Assembly: GCA_964639245.1 (NCBI GenBank)
Contig: CAZXCU010000020.1
Span: 1 to 64,000 of the forward strand
DNA: 64,000 nt
Source of the DNA: SB15 sp964639245
GTDB taxonomy: Bacteria; Chloroflexota; Anaerolineae; Aggregatilineales; J027
Direction: 5' to 3'
Position 1 is the stretch's first letter; each line of letters opens with the position of its first letter. The notes beneath the pieces are model-generated. The model made no database searches. It had not been told where the DNA came from and saw nothing but the letters and a program-made list of their open reading frames with translations. This document shows positions 42,798-51,535 of this stretch, one piece after another. The translations under genes and the position numbers were made by a program.

Positions 42798-45125
42798 ATG
42801 AATCGGCGCGGCATTGCCCGTTGGTTTCCCTTGTTGCTACTGGGAATGCTGCTCAGCGTGTTTTTTGCGCCTCTGCTGCTGGGGATGCGTTCGCTGTTTT
42901 GGGGATTGCCCACGCTCCAATTTTACCCGTGGCGCGAATTTGCCTTTGAAGAAATTCATGCCGGACGTATTCCTTTTCTCAACCCGTACAACGGGGCAGG
43001 CGCACCGCTTTTAGCCAATTATCAGAGTGCGATTTTTTACCCTCCCAATTGGCTGCATCTGCTTCTGCCAGATGTCTACGCCATGAATTTGATTGCGGTA
43101 CTGCACATTTTGGGTGCGGGTTACGGCATGTATAAATTTACTGGTCTGCTCGGTATTAATAATTTAGGGCGGGGAGTCAGCACCTTAGCTTATGCTTTTG
43201 CGGGATATGGCATCGCACGGATGGCTTCTTTTCCTACCGCCGATGCGGTTGCATGGCTTGGCTGGCTTTTTTGGTCAGTCACCCTGGTGTTGGAAAAACG
43301 CTCTTTTTCGGCGATGGGGAGTTTGGGATTGGTAGCGGCAATGCTGTTGCTGGCGGGACATGCCCAGACTGCGTTTTATGCGTTTTTGGCAGCCGCATGT
43401 TATACCCTGTGGTATGTCCTCGGTCAGCCACGCCCGCTTCGCTTAAAAATGCTGTCGTTTGCCGCAGGCGGAATTTTATTGGGGGTTGGCATTGCTTCCA
43501 CCCAACTGTTGTTTACAGCCGAGCTTTTATCCGAATCGCAGCGTTCCGGCGGGGTAGATTACGAAGAACTGACCAATCTTTCATTTGCCCCACTGCGGAT
43601 TTTTGTGCTGGTCATGCCGAATTTTTTTGGCAGCTCAGTCGATGGTTCCTATCTGACTCCCGATAGCGGAGTGTATTTTGAGGACATGATTTATATCGGG
43701 ATTCTGCCCCTCATCGCAGCATTTGCGGCCTTGTTTGGTTGGCTGCAACGGCGCACATTGTTAGAACACTGGTCGTCTTACCGAACTGTGCCATTCTGGG
43801 CGGGGATAACCACGCTCGGATTTATTTTTGCGCTGGGCAAATACACGGCGCTCTATCGTCCTCTGTATGACTATGTTCCCACCTTTGATGCCTTCCGTGA
43901 GCCAGTGCGCTGGATGATTTGGCCTGTGTTTGCCATGAGTGTTCTGGCGGGGATTGGGGCGCAGAATTGGGGGCGCAGCCAGCGTATTTTTTTCTGGACA
44001 CGTCTTACGGCGGCGGCGGGGATTGGTTTTGCGGTCATCTCGCTCATTGTCAGCCAATTCAACACGACACCCACCGATGAAACCGAAACACTCAGAGTCT
44101 TGACAGAAGCAGTGGTCGCTTTTGGCTGCTGGTTGGCGGGCTGTGCTTTTTTAACGCTTGCCCAACCGGACGAAACATGGAATATGTCGTCTAAACGCTG
44201 GGAAATGGCGGTGCTGTTGTTTGTGGCGGCGGATTTGGCATGGGCTGCACAGGGATTAAATCCCACTGTACCTGACCAGTTTTTTCGGGATGCCAGCGTG
44301 ACCCAACCTTCAGGGCGATTGTATTGGTACGAAGATTATGAGGAAACCGTCAAATTTGATAGCACATTCGATTTAGCTGATTATCGGGTTGCGACGGATA
44401 ATTGGCCTTATGTGCGAAGTTCGCTGCTCCCCAACCTGAATATGCTGGATGAAATTTCCCTATTCAATAATTTTGACCCGCTTGTGCCGCGTTATTATGC
44501 CCGCTATGTTGAACTCATTGAGCAAACAGAATCGGATGGTGCCGATTTGCTCCAAGCCGCAGCGATTGGACAGGTTTACGGTGAAATTCAGCCACACGGA
44601 TGGGAAACAGTACAGGGAGAAATACCCAGCGCCAAGTCGCCAGAAATGCCCCCGCTTGCATGGCTTGTGCCGCAGGCAATCCAAGCAGAAAACGACTCCG
44701 CCGCAGAATCAGCCTTACTAGACCCGGCTTGGAATCCTGCCCAAGAAGTCATTTTAAGCAGCGACACTCGCGGAGATTCCCTTGTCTTAGAGGCCGCTGA
44801 CCCCCCATTTGAAAAAATTGATTTTTTTGAGGTGGTGAGTGATACCCCCACCGAAAAAAAATATCGAGTGGTCATAGATGGTGGCGGCTATCTGGTGCTG
44901 GCAACGGCTTGGTATCCGGGGTGGCGGGTGGAAATAGATGGCGAATCGCAAGAACTCTATCGGGCAAATCTGGCGTTTATGGCGGTGGAAATTCCCGCCG
45001 GGGGGGGTGAAGTCACATTCCGATATTTTCCGACCATCAGTTTGATCGGGCTGTCGGTTACTTTTATATCATTAGTCGTCTGCATTGGCTTAATTGCGCT
45101 GGGTTTGTTCCGCCAAGAGGTCTAA
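42798..45125 (+). CDS. multi-span membrane protein, YfhO/GT-C-like, copy B'
   Basis: 775 residues with about 12 membrane helices. The first loop GRIPFLNPYNGAGAPLLAN corresponds to the PLWNPHLMGGQPFAAN loop of copy B. A long soluble C-terminal domain (about 490-740) includes VLATAWYPGWRVEIDGE, a YfhO-family end motif, before a final membrane helix. Its ATG abuts the TAG of copy A'. Predicted envelope glycan transferase or translocase; donor and acceptor are not determined. Confidence 0.8.
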   Translation: MNRRGIARWFPLLLLGMLLSVFFAPLLLGMRSLFWGLPTLQFYPWREFAFEEIHAGRIPFLNPYNGAGAPLLANYQSAIFYPPNWLHLLLPDVYAMNLIAVLHILGAGYGMYKFTGLLGINNLGRGVSTLAYAFAGYGIARMASFPTADAVAWLGWLFWSVTLVLEKRSFSAMGSLGLVAAMLLLAGHAQTAFYAFLAAACYTLWYVLGQPRPLRLKMLSFAAGGILLGVGIASTQLLFTAELLSESQRSGGVDYEELTNLSFAPLRIFVLVMPNFFGSSVDGSYLTPDSGVYFEDMIYIGILPLIAAFAALFGWLQRRTLLEHWSSYRTVPFWAGITTLGFIFALGKYTALYRPLYDYVPTFDAFREPVRWMIWPVFAMSVLAGIGAQNWGRSQRIFFWTRLTAAAGIGFAVISLIVSQFNTTPTDETETLRVLTEAVVAFGCWLAGCAFLTLAQPDETWNMSSKRWEMAVLLFVAADLAWAAQGLNPTVPDQFFRDASVTQPSGRLYWYEDYEETVKFDSTFDLADYRVATDNWPYVRSSLLPNLNMLDEISLFNNFDPLVPRYYARYVELIEQTESDGADLLQAAAIGQVYGEIQPHGWETVQGEIPSAKSPEMPPLAWLVPQAIQAENDSAAESALLDPAWNPAQEVILSSDTRGDSLVLEAADPPFEKIDFFEVVSDTPTEKKYRVVIDGGGYLVLATAWYPGWRVEIDGESQELYRANLAFMAVEIPAGGGEVTFRYFPTISLIGLSVTFISLVVCIGLIALGLFRQEV

Positions 45126-45129
45126 CCGC

Positions 45130-46548
45130 ATGTCAGACAGAAACGCTCGCAAAGTCCCGCAGTTGCAAATTTCCGAACGGCGCTTGCTGCTCCGGTTGGG
45201 CGATGCCATCTGCATTTTTCTGGCGATTCTGATTGCCTTACGCATCTGGGCCTTTGTCGGGGAACGAGACTATGACCTTGCCTTTATTCTCCTCAATAGC
45301 TGGTGGTTTGTGCTGCTGGAAGTCCTCTGGTTCACCCTAGCCAGCGCGAATGATTACTATGATTTAAAAATTGCTTCGGATTGGGTACGCTCTGCCACGA
45401 CCCTTTTCCAGATTGTCATTCAAATTACCATCATTTATGTGATTATTTTTTTCCTCTCCCCGCGAGATGCTCTTCCGCGTTTATTCATCCTCTATTATGC
45501 AGTGACTTCCATTATTTTAATTGGTGTCTGGCGCACATGGAGACCTTTTTTAATTGGGTGGTCATATCAACCGCGTCGCGCCTTAGTGGTGGGGAGTGGA
45601 TGGGCAGCACGGGCGATTCTTGAGGTGTTAGAAACCGAAGCCCAAAATGATTATGAGGTGGTGGGTGTGGTTAGCCATCCGAGTACCCATGCGGAAGTTG
45701 ACCAAACGGTGACACTCCTTCGGGATGGCAAGCTGCTGCCCACCACCGCAGCATCCTTGAACGCTTCTGAAATTATCCTTGCCTATGGCAGTGAAATGCC
45801 GGGCGATATGTTTCAGGGCATCATGGATGCCTATGAGCAGGGCTTCACCATTACCCCGATGCCCATTTTATATGAACAAATAACCGGACGAGTCCCCATT
45901 GAACACGTCAGCGAATCAAGCTGGCTGATTGTTTTGCCAGTGGCGAGCAGTTCCGTCTTTAATCCCTACCCATTCCTAAAACGCCTGATGGATGTGCTTC
46001 TGGCGCTGGTGGGGTCATTTTTTTTCGGGTTAATGCTGCCGTTTATCGCCCTTGTCATGTGGTACGACTCGCCTGGCCCGGTGTTTTTTCGCCAGGAACG
46101 GGTCGGCAAAGCAGGCAAAACCTTCAAGATTCTCAAATTGCGTACCATGATTCCTGATGCTGAAAAAATGACCGGGCCGCAGTGGGCCAGCGGCGATGAC
46201 CTACGTATTACCCGTGTGGGTAAATTTCTCCGTAAATCGCGGTTGGATGAAATGCCCCAACTGATTAATGTCCTGCGGGGAGAAATGAGTCTGGTTGGGC
46301 CACGCCCTGAACGCCCCTATTTTGTGGAAAAACTCTCCCAGAGCATCCCGTTTTATCGGACACGGAATCTCATCAAACCCGGTGTCACCGGCTGGGCGCA
46401 AGTACGTTATAGCTACGGCAATTCGGTAGAAGATTCACTCACCAAATTGCAATACGACCTCTATTATATTCGCCATCAAAGTCTCGTCTTGGATATTCTG
46501 ATTTTGCTCCGCACCATCGGCAAAATGTTGAAATTAGCGGGGGTTTAA
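45130..46548 (+). CDS. polyprenyl-phosphate glycosylphosphotransferase (WbaP/CpsE type)
   Basis: 472 residues. Four N-terminal membrane helices (about 20-140), a CoA-binding-like Rossmann segment (ALVVGSGWAARAILE) and a re-entrant membrane helix near 290-310. The catalytic bacterial sugar transferase domain follows, with KILKLRTMIPDAEK, KSRLDEMPQLINVLRGEMS and VGPRPERP. It moves a sugar-1-phosphate to undecaprenyl phosphate, the first step of an exo- or capsular polysaccharide repeat. It supplies the lipid-linked sugar that the neighbouring GT-C proteins could use. ATG 45130 with AGAGG 10 nt upstream is chosen over 45094. The 3' end overlaps the convergent gene by 15 nt. Confidence 0.92.
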   Translation: MSDRNARKVPQLQISERRLLLRLGDAICIFLAILIALRIWAFVGERDYDLAFILLNSWWFVLLEVLWFTLASANDYYDLKIASDWVRSATTLFQIVIQITIIYVIIFFLSPRDALPRLFILYYAVTSIILIGVWRTWRPFLIGWSYQPRRALVVGSGWAARAILEVLETEAQNDYEVVGVVSHPSTHAEVDQTVTLLRDGKLLPTTAASLNASEIILAYGSEMPGDMFQGIMDAYEQGFTITPMPILYEQITGRVPIEHVSESSWLIVLPVASSSVFNPYPFLKRLMDVLLALVGSFFFGLMLPFIALVMWYDSPGPVFFRQERVGKAGKTFKILKLRTMIPDAEKMTGPQWASGDDLRITRVGKFLRKSRLDEMPQLINVLRGEMSLVGPRPERPYFVEKLSQSIPFYRTRNLIKPGVTGWAQVRYSYGNSVEDSLTKLQYDLYYIRHQSLVLDILILLRTIGKMLKLAGV

Positions 46549-47712
46549 CACCTGCCAGATGGATTCATGCAGCGTTTCCGGCGGTTGTTGGGCATCCAGA
46601 ATATGTAGATAGGGGAAAATCTGCTTGAGCGCGTGGTACTTTTCCCGATACCCCTGTAAATATTCGAGTGTCTCATATTCGCTAGTCGGGGTGTTGGTGG
46701 CTTGGCTACGCTGCACAATGCGTTCAAAGGCAACTTCGGCAGGCAAATCTAGGAGAAAAAGATGGGTGGGTTGCGGCAGAAATTGGTGCAGATAAGCAAT
46801 ATTTTCTGATGAGAGCCAGCCTTCTCCACTTTGATAAACCATGCTGGAAAGATAATTACGCGACGAAATAATCGGGTTGCCCTGCACGAGATGCGCTTCA
46901 ACCCGGGGTTTCACATTGAGATGACGGTCTAGCAAAAGCAGCAGCAATCGTCCCGTTTTGTCCTCCCGCGAGAGTGCGAGTTGATTTTTCATCTGATTGA
47001 ACCATGCAGTCGGTTCGGGCAGTTCGTAGGGCTGCTGCCCCGCCGCTTCATAGCGTGTTTTGAGGCGGGTTATCTGGGTGGTTTTGCCCGACCCACTCAT
47101 TCCCTCAATCACAATATATGGAACGGATGAAACAGGAGGGATGGCCTGTTCAGAGTGTAAAACCGCTAAAAACAGGCGGGTAAAAATAAAATCGCGCTGG
47201 GCAAGCTGGCGGCTGTGCGGCAAGTCCAGCGAGTGAATCCGTGCTGGCATCTTGCGGGTGAGCCGTTCAATGAGGCTGTCAAATGGCTGACCGCTTTCGC
47301 CCGTCCACATAGCGGAGCGTAAAATGCCTGTTGCGCCGCCGCCTGCCAGAAAATCTGCCTCTTTAAGAATCTGACTTTCAAGTGAGGAGAATTTTTCGAG
47401 ATGGGGCTGGTCATGTTCGGCAATGGCTTGCAGCACCTGTTGAATTTTTTCATCGGGGAAATCAACAGTCATTAAAATTGCTTTCGCGTCGCGCAGGGAT
47501 GCCTGAATACTCGCTTCGCCATGCAGTGTTTTGTCATTCCGACCCAGATCATGCAGCAGGGCAGCGGCGGTCAAAACTTCCGTGTCCCCTCCATAGGTTT
47601 TTTGCAGCGCAAGGGCATAGGCCAATACGCGATCTAGGTGGTTAAAATCGTGGCTGCTGCTGTCTAAAAGCCCATGCAATTGTTGACGGATAGCGGTTTC
47701 GTAAAGACTCAT
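46534..47712 (-). CDS. HD phosphohydrolase-thymidylate kinase fusion
   Basis: 392 residues in two parts. The N-terminal HD domain (about 1-190) has the HD series: H25, H54-D55 in LLHDLGR, a later H in AEHDQPH and D in KEADFLAG. The C-terminal part (about 195-392) is a dTMP-kinase-like P-loop domain: IEGMSGSGKTTQ (Walker A), LPEPTAW, and SSRNYLSSMVYQ matching the DRY-x-SS-x-AYQ block with the first residue S instead of D. HD proteins hydrolyse nucleotides; the kinase half phosphorylates deoxynucleoside monophosphates. The two activities in one chain are unusual. Four nt after the ParB-like gene, same operon. Confidence 0.85.
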   Translation of the reverse strand: MSLYETAIRQQLHGLLDSSSHDFNHLDRVLAYALALQKTYGGDTEVLTAAALLHDLGRNDKTLHGEASIQASLRDAKAILMTVDFPDEKIQQVLQAIAEHDQPHLEKFSSLESQILKEADFLAGGGATGILRSAMWTGESGQPFDSLIERLTRKMPARIHSLDLPHSRQLAQRDFIFTRLFLAVLHSEQAIPPVSSVPYIVIEGMSGSGKTTQITRLKTRYEAAGQQPYELPEPTAWFNQMKNQLALSREDKTGRLLLLLLDRHLNVKPRVEAHLVQGNPIISSRNYLSSMVYQSGEGWLSSENIAYLHQFLPQPTHLFLLDLPAEVAFERIVQRSQATNTPTSEYETLEYLQGYREKYHALKQIFPYLHILDAQQPPETLHESIWQVLNPR

Positions 47713-47716
47713 CGGG

Positions 47717-48364
47717 TTATTCGCTGCGTATTCCTTGTGACCCCAGTTTACTCAGAACACGATAAAAGAAATAGAGATAATTTTCCTCTGTAATGTTGAC
47801 CTCGCTAAAAGCGGAGACATCAGGAAAATCCTCTAATCGGGCAAAGCGGAATTTTCGTTTTTCGTTATTCGGAGGAACACTCTTGACCTGTTTGACATCT
47901 TCCCAATGCAAAGGCAGCGGCACAAGCGGATATTCTGGTGGGATATGGCTTATCTCCACAACCCACATTTTTTCTAATCCAAGTTCCCGCGCCAGAGAAA
48001 TCCGATGCAACCCATCCACAATGGCGGAAACTATTTGCGCTTCTTGGGGTTCGTAATAGGTTTCGATGATGGGGGGGGCAGTGAAATGCGTAATGCCGTC
48101 CAGTTGATATTTCAAAAGCCCGGTTAACGCAAATAGACTGATGGCCTGATGGGTTTGCAGTAAATCACGAATTTTACGCTGCGCTTCCAGATTTTCCTCA
48201 AGAACATAGTAAGCTGTTGGACGCAAGGTTTCAAAACGCATCGGGATGATTTTAATTTGAGCAGTAGCGTAGGGTTTGATGCTGGCATCGCCATACAACC
48301 GCACATCCCGTAGAATGGATTCGAGCGTTTCCCCGCCCTGATAACTTTGAATCGTAAATACCAT
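47717..48364 (-). CDS. ParB/sulfiredoxin-fold protein
   Basis: 215 residues. The segment IVSAIVDGLHRISLARELGL is the ParB/Srx signature (G-x-H-R, where the His-Arg pair contacts the nucleotide phosphates), so this is probably a small nucleotide-using enzyme or a binding protein rather than a chromosome-partition ParB. It has no HTH DNA-binding domain. The N-terminal 90 residues are predicted helical. It is followed after 4 nt by the HD-thymidylate kinase fusion. The exact reaction is unknown. Confidence 0.75.
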   Translation of the reverse strand: MVFTIQSYQGGETLESILRDVRLYGDASIKPYATAQIKIIPMRFETLRPTAYYVLEENLEAQRKIRDLLQTHQAISLFALTGLLKYQLDGITHFTAPPIIETYYEPQEAQIVSAIVDGLHRISLARELGLEKMWVVEISHIPPEYPLVPLPLHWEDVKQVKSVPPNNEKRKFRFARLEDFPDVSAFSEVNITEENYLYFFYRVLSKLGSQGIRSE

Positions 48365-48400
48365 CCGAATGCCTTTTGGGTTGAAGAAAGATAGAAAATC

Positions 48401-49528
48401 TTATCCTACAGACAAAAACAGCAAAAGTACAATCCACAGGGTGCTGTACATCAAAGGACGGCGGAGATGACGTTCGGCACTGTATAAAACCACCATCATC
48501 ACCAAACCGGGGATAAAACGGTAAATCCCTAAAAATTCACGGTAGGTGGAAAAAGGGACAAACGGCATGATGAGCGCTGTAGTGAACAAAAGACAGGTAT
48601 ACAGGCTGATATTTTTGTGGCGGAAATCTTGCACGCTCACCCACAAAGCCCAGATGGACGGCATGACCACCGGAATTCCGACCAGCAGCACCCCCAAAAG
48701 TAAAAAAGCTGCCACTCCGCCTTCTATCCCGATTTTGAGAACCCCCATAAAGGGAATAATTTCAAAACCAGTGGCTTTTGCCCCGCCAGACCCGAAGCCC
48801 GTTTGCCCGAACCAGTCATATAAATAAAGCTGCCACAAGACAAAGGGCATACCTGCTACCAAAATGAGCAGAACTGTTTCCCGCCAGCGTTTGTTCAGCA
48901 CCAACCACAGCAAAAATCCGGCGGTCATGAATCCGGTGGTTTCCTTTGCCAATCCCGCCAACCCCAAAGCAACCGCCATCCATCCTATGTGATTTTTGTG
49001 GTAGGCCCAGAGTGCTGCCAGCACCAGCCCATAGGCAAGCGGTTCACTGGTACTCAAGCGAGTAGAAATCATCAATCCGAAAAAAAGCCCATAACTCAGC
49101 GCAAACCAGATTTTGCGTCCCGCCAGAGTGAGTAAATCTTCTAAGATTCGTGTAGCGATTATCAGCATCACACTGTTTATCAGCACAAAAATAAATGGGA
49201 TGGTGGATTCTTGTCCAAAACTTAGCAGATAGCCCATCAACGGCAGCAGAATACGCTGGTAACGGTACGCAGGGACATCAATACAGGGGACAGCGTCAGC
49301 CGGGTCACGCGCAATAAAATAATTAAACTGCCCGTCGTAGCCCTCAATTTCAAACTGTTCGTCAAGCGTTGCATCGTCGGGAACAGCACAGTTTTCGCCG
49401 TTTTCCCCCGTACATTGGCTAAAACAACTGCCAATGGTCACAAAAGTCTTGGAGTCGCTTTCGTCGCTGAAAAAAATGGCGCTGAGGTAAATGACCAGCG
49501 CCAGCGTCACCAGCAGATAAGGCCGCAT
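48401..49528 (-). CDS. multi-span membrane protein of a cell-surface glycan family (AZOBR_p60025-like)
   Basis: 375 residues with about 9 membrane helices. The first loop YDGQFNYFIARDP, followed by a spacer and YRYQRILLPLMGYLLS, matches the AZOBR_p60025-type glycopolymer membrane proteins, GT-C-like enzymes for cell-surface glycan formation. The ATG at 49528 sits one base after the STAS-like gene's stop (TAGGATG), suggesting coupled translation; an upstream ATG at 49558 is possible but also lacks a ribosome site. Confidence 0.78.
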   Translation of the reverse strand: MRPYLLVTLALVIYLSAIFFSDESDSKTFVTIGSCFSQCTGENGENCAVPDDATLDEQFEIEGYDGQFNYFIARDPADAVPCIDVPAYRYQRILLPLMGYLLSFGQESTIPFIFVLINSVMLIIATRILEDLLTLAGRKIWFALSYGLFFGLMISTRLSTSEPLAYGLVLAALWAYHKNHIGWMAVALGLAGLAKETTGFMTAGFLLWLVLNKRWRETVLLILVAGMPFVLWQLYLYDWFGQTGFGSGGAKATGFEIIPFMGVLKIGIEGGVAAFLLLGVLLVGIPVVMPSIWALWVSVQDFRHKNISLYTCLLFTTALIMPFVPFSTYREFLGIYRFIPGLVMMVVLYSAERHLRRPLMYSTLWIVLLLFLSVG

Positions 49529-49529
49529 C

Positions 49530-49937
49530 CTAAGCAAGGAGAACACTTTCCCAATCAATATCTTTGGTGATGCCGGGTGAAAGCGATTCTAAAAATCCCA
49601 TCGCTTCTTCTAGGGTTTCACAATCTTTGTCACGGACATTTTGCGTATCAGCCAGTTTAGCAAATACTCCTGCAATCAATTTGGTGCGGACATCGCTGGA
49701 AAACGAAGTCCCACCCGCATAATTTTTGTGCTGGAGAATTTCAATCAACCGACGCAGCGTTTGTAAATCGCTGATGCGCCCTTTTCGCAAGTCTGAAATC
49801 ACGTAAAGTTTATTTTCGGCAGCTTCCAGCAGGTGCTGAACATCTTTGACAAACTGCTCACGCTCTTGGTCATTAGGCGTTTTTTCCCAGTGAATCAAGA
49901 TGAGTTGTTGGGAGAGGTTTCTTATCCTGTAGGCCAT
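49530..49937 (-). CDS. STAS/SpoIIAA-like domain protein
   Basis: 135 residues. The order of strand-helix units (LILIHWEKTP, a helix with a QFVKDVQHLLEAA core, LYVISDLRKGR) suggests a STAS/SEC14 or SpoIIAA-like fold, and the end CETLEEAMGFLESL matches that group. Function unknown; family assignment is by eye. The frame is open to 49994, but ATG 49937 has a GGGGGG ribosome site 7 nt upstream and is preferred. First gene of a minus-strand four-gene operon. Confidence 0.65.
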   Translation of the reverse strand: MAYRIRNLSQQLILIHWEKTPNDQEREQFVKDVQHLLEAAENKLYVISDLRKGRISDLQTLRRLIEILQHKNYAGGTSFSSDVRTKLIAGVFAKLADTQNVRDKDCETLEEAMGFLESLSPGITKDIDWESVLLA

Positions 49938-50050
49938 ATACGAACCCCCCGATAAATTGCCCAAAGCGTAGCATAAAACTAAATTTATCGCCAAAGGGTT
50001 TGTACAGAATCGGCGCTTTCAGGTAGCATTAACCCTGACTGGAAGGACTC

Positions 50051-51535
50051 ATGCGCCAACTAACTATCGAACGTCTCACCTTGTGGATTTTGTTTATTTT
50101 GCTATTCACGATGGCAACCCGTGTGCCTGTTGATACAGATACATGGTGGCATCTGCGAAGTGGCGAAACGATGCTGGACGAAGGCAAAATCCTGCGCGAA
50201 GACGTGTTCTCCCATACCCAAAATGGCGACGAGTGGATTAACCACAGTTGGCTCTCCCAGCTATTTTTTGCCCTGGCCTATCGTGTTACAGGGGGGGCGG
50301 GCGAAACAACCGACAGTGGCACCATCGGTCTTGCTTTTCTTACGGCATTTTTAGCCACCGCAGGCATGGCCTTTGTGTATCGGATGTGTGGGGGCAATAC
50401 GTATGTGCGAGCGTTTGTGGTGGTGTTGGGGGCTGCCACCGCCGCTGTGTTCTGGTCGCCCCGCCCGCAAATGTTTTCGTTTTTATTGAGTACCGTCATC
50501 TTATATATTCTTTATCTCTACAAGTTTCACCAAAAAAATTATTTGTGGGGCATTCCTCTATTGATGATGCTGTGGGTGAATCTGCATAGCGGATTTGCCA
50601 TCGGTTTTATTTTACTTTTTGGCTTTCTCGTCGGGGAAATTGTCGGGCAATTTTTTAATCCTGAGGAGTCGATTGCATGGCGCGAAATCGGCAAATTAGG
50701 GCTGATTACGGGCATTTCGATTTTGGCGCTGGCGATTAACCCGTATGGAATCCGCATGATTTTGTATCCATTTGAAACGGCGGGTTTGCAAACCCTTAAT
50801 TTGTTCATCCAAGAATGGCAGTCCCCCAATTTTAAAATTCCGCAAACATGGCCTTTTCTGGTGCTGCTGGCGGCCCTCATCACCTTCGCCATTGTGACCT
50901 CAAAACGCCTAGCATGGAGTGAGGTGAGCTTGTTGGTGGGAACGCTGCTGCTGGCGTTGTGGGCAGGGCGGAATATCGCCGTGTTTGCGATTGTGGCTGC
51001 CCCTGCCCTGTCTCGCCTTGTCGATGCCTATTTAGACCAGCGTGGCTGGCAGCTTCGCCCGATGAAAAGTGTCAAAGGAACCCGCTTAATTTTAAATTGG
51101 ATGCTGCTTGGGGTGGTTTTGCTGGGAGGGCTGACGAAAATTTCATCCGATTTATTGACGGAAAATGTGACCGATATTCAGGAAGAATTTTTACCGCTAG
51201 CAGCAGTGGCATATCTGGAACAAAACCCACCACAGGGAAATCTGCTCAATTCGTATAACTGGGGCGGGTTGCTAATTTTCCTGCTGCCGGATGTCCCCGT
51301 TTTTGTCGATGGTCGCACAGATTTATATGGGGATGCCTTTTTGCAGGATTACTTCACCTCTTATCTGGGCGGGTCGGAGTGGCGCGAAATTTTTGAAAAG
51401 TATGATATTCAGACGGTGATGCTGGAAGATGAAAACGCGCTGGCGACCCTGCTCCGCGAGGACAGCGAACAATGGCAAATCGTCTATGAAGATGACCAAG
51501 CCGTGATTTTTGAAAAGGTCAGCACGGGTGAGTAA
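50051..51535 (+). CDS. multi-span membrane protein, GT-C-like
   Basis: 494 residues with about 11 membrane helices and a C-terminal soluble segment. The first loop is PVDTDTWWHLRSGETMLD with paired acids (DTDTWWH), typical of GT-C glycosyltransferases that use lipid-phosphate sugars. The C-terminal part (LNSYNWGGLLIFLLP, DGRTDLYGDAF) is a conserved-looking soluble block. AAGGA lies before the ATG. First gene of the second plus-strand glycan series, starting 113 bp upstream of and divergent from the STAS-like gene. Confidence 0.8.
   Translation: MRQLTIERLTLWILFILLFTMATRVPVDTDTWWHLRSGETMLDEGKILREDVFSHTQNGDEWINHSWLSQLFFALAYRVTGGAGETTDSGTIGLAFLTAFLATAGMAFVYRMCGGNTYVRAFVVVLGAATAAVFWSPRPQMFSFLLSTVILYILYLYKFHQKNYLWGIPLLMMLWVNLHSGFAIGFILLFGFLVGEIVGQFFNPEESIAWREIGKLGLITGISILALAINPYGIRMILYPFETAGLQTLNLFIQEWQSPNFKIPQTWPFLVLLAALITFAIVTSKRLAWSEVSLLVGTLLLALWAGRNIAVFAIVAAPALSRLVDAYLDQRGWQLRPMKSVKGTRLILNWMLLGVVLLGGLTKISSDLLTENVTDIQEEFLPLAAVAYLEQNPPQGNLLNSYNWGGLLIFLLPDVPVFVDGRTDLYGDAFLQDYFTSYLGGSEWREIFEKYDIQTVMLEDENALATLLREDSEQWQIVYEDDQAVIFEKVSTGE

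Noticed and set aside
47717..48364. Chromosome-partition ParB
   Set aside because: The protein has the ParB/Srx-like GxHR motif but no HTH DNA-binding domain and no parA neighbour.
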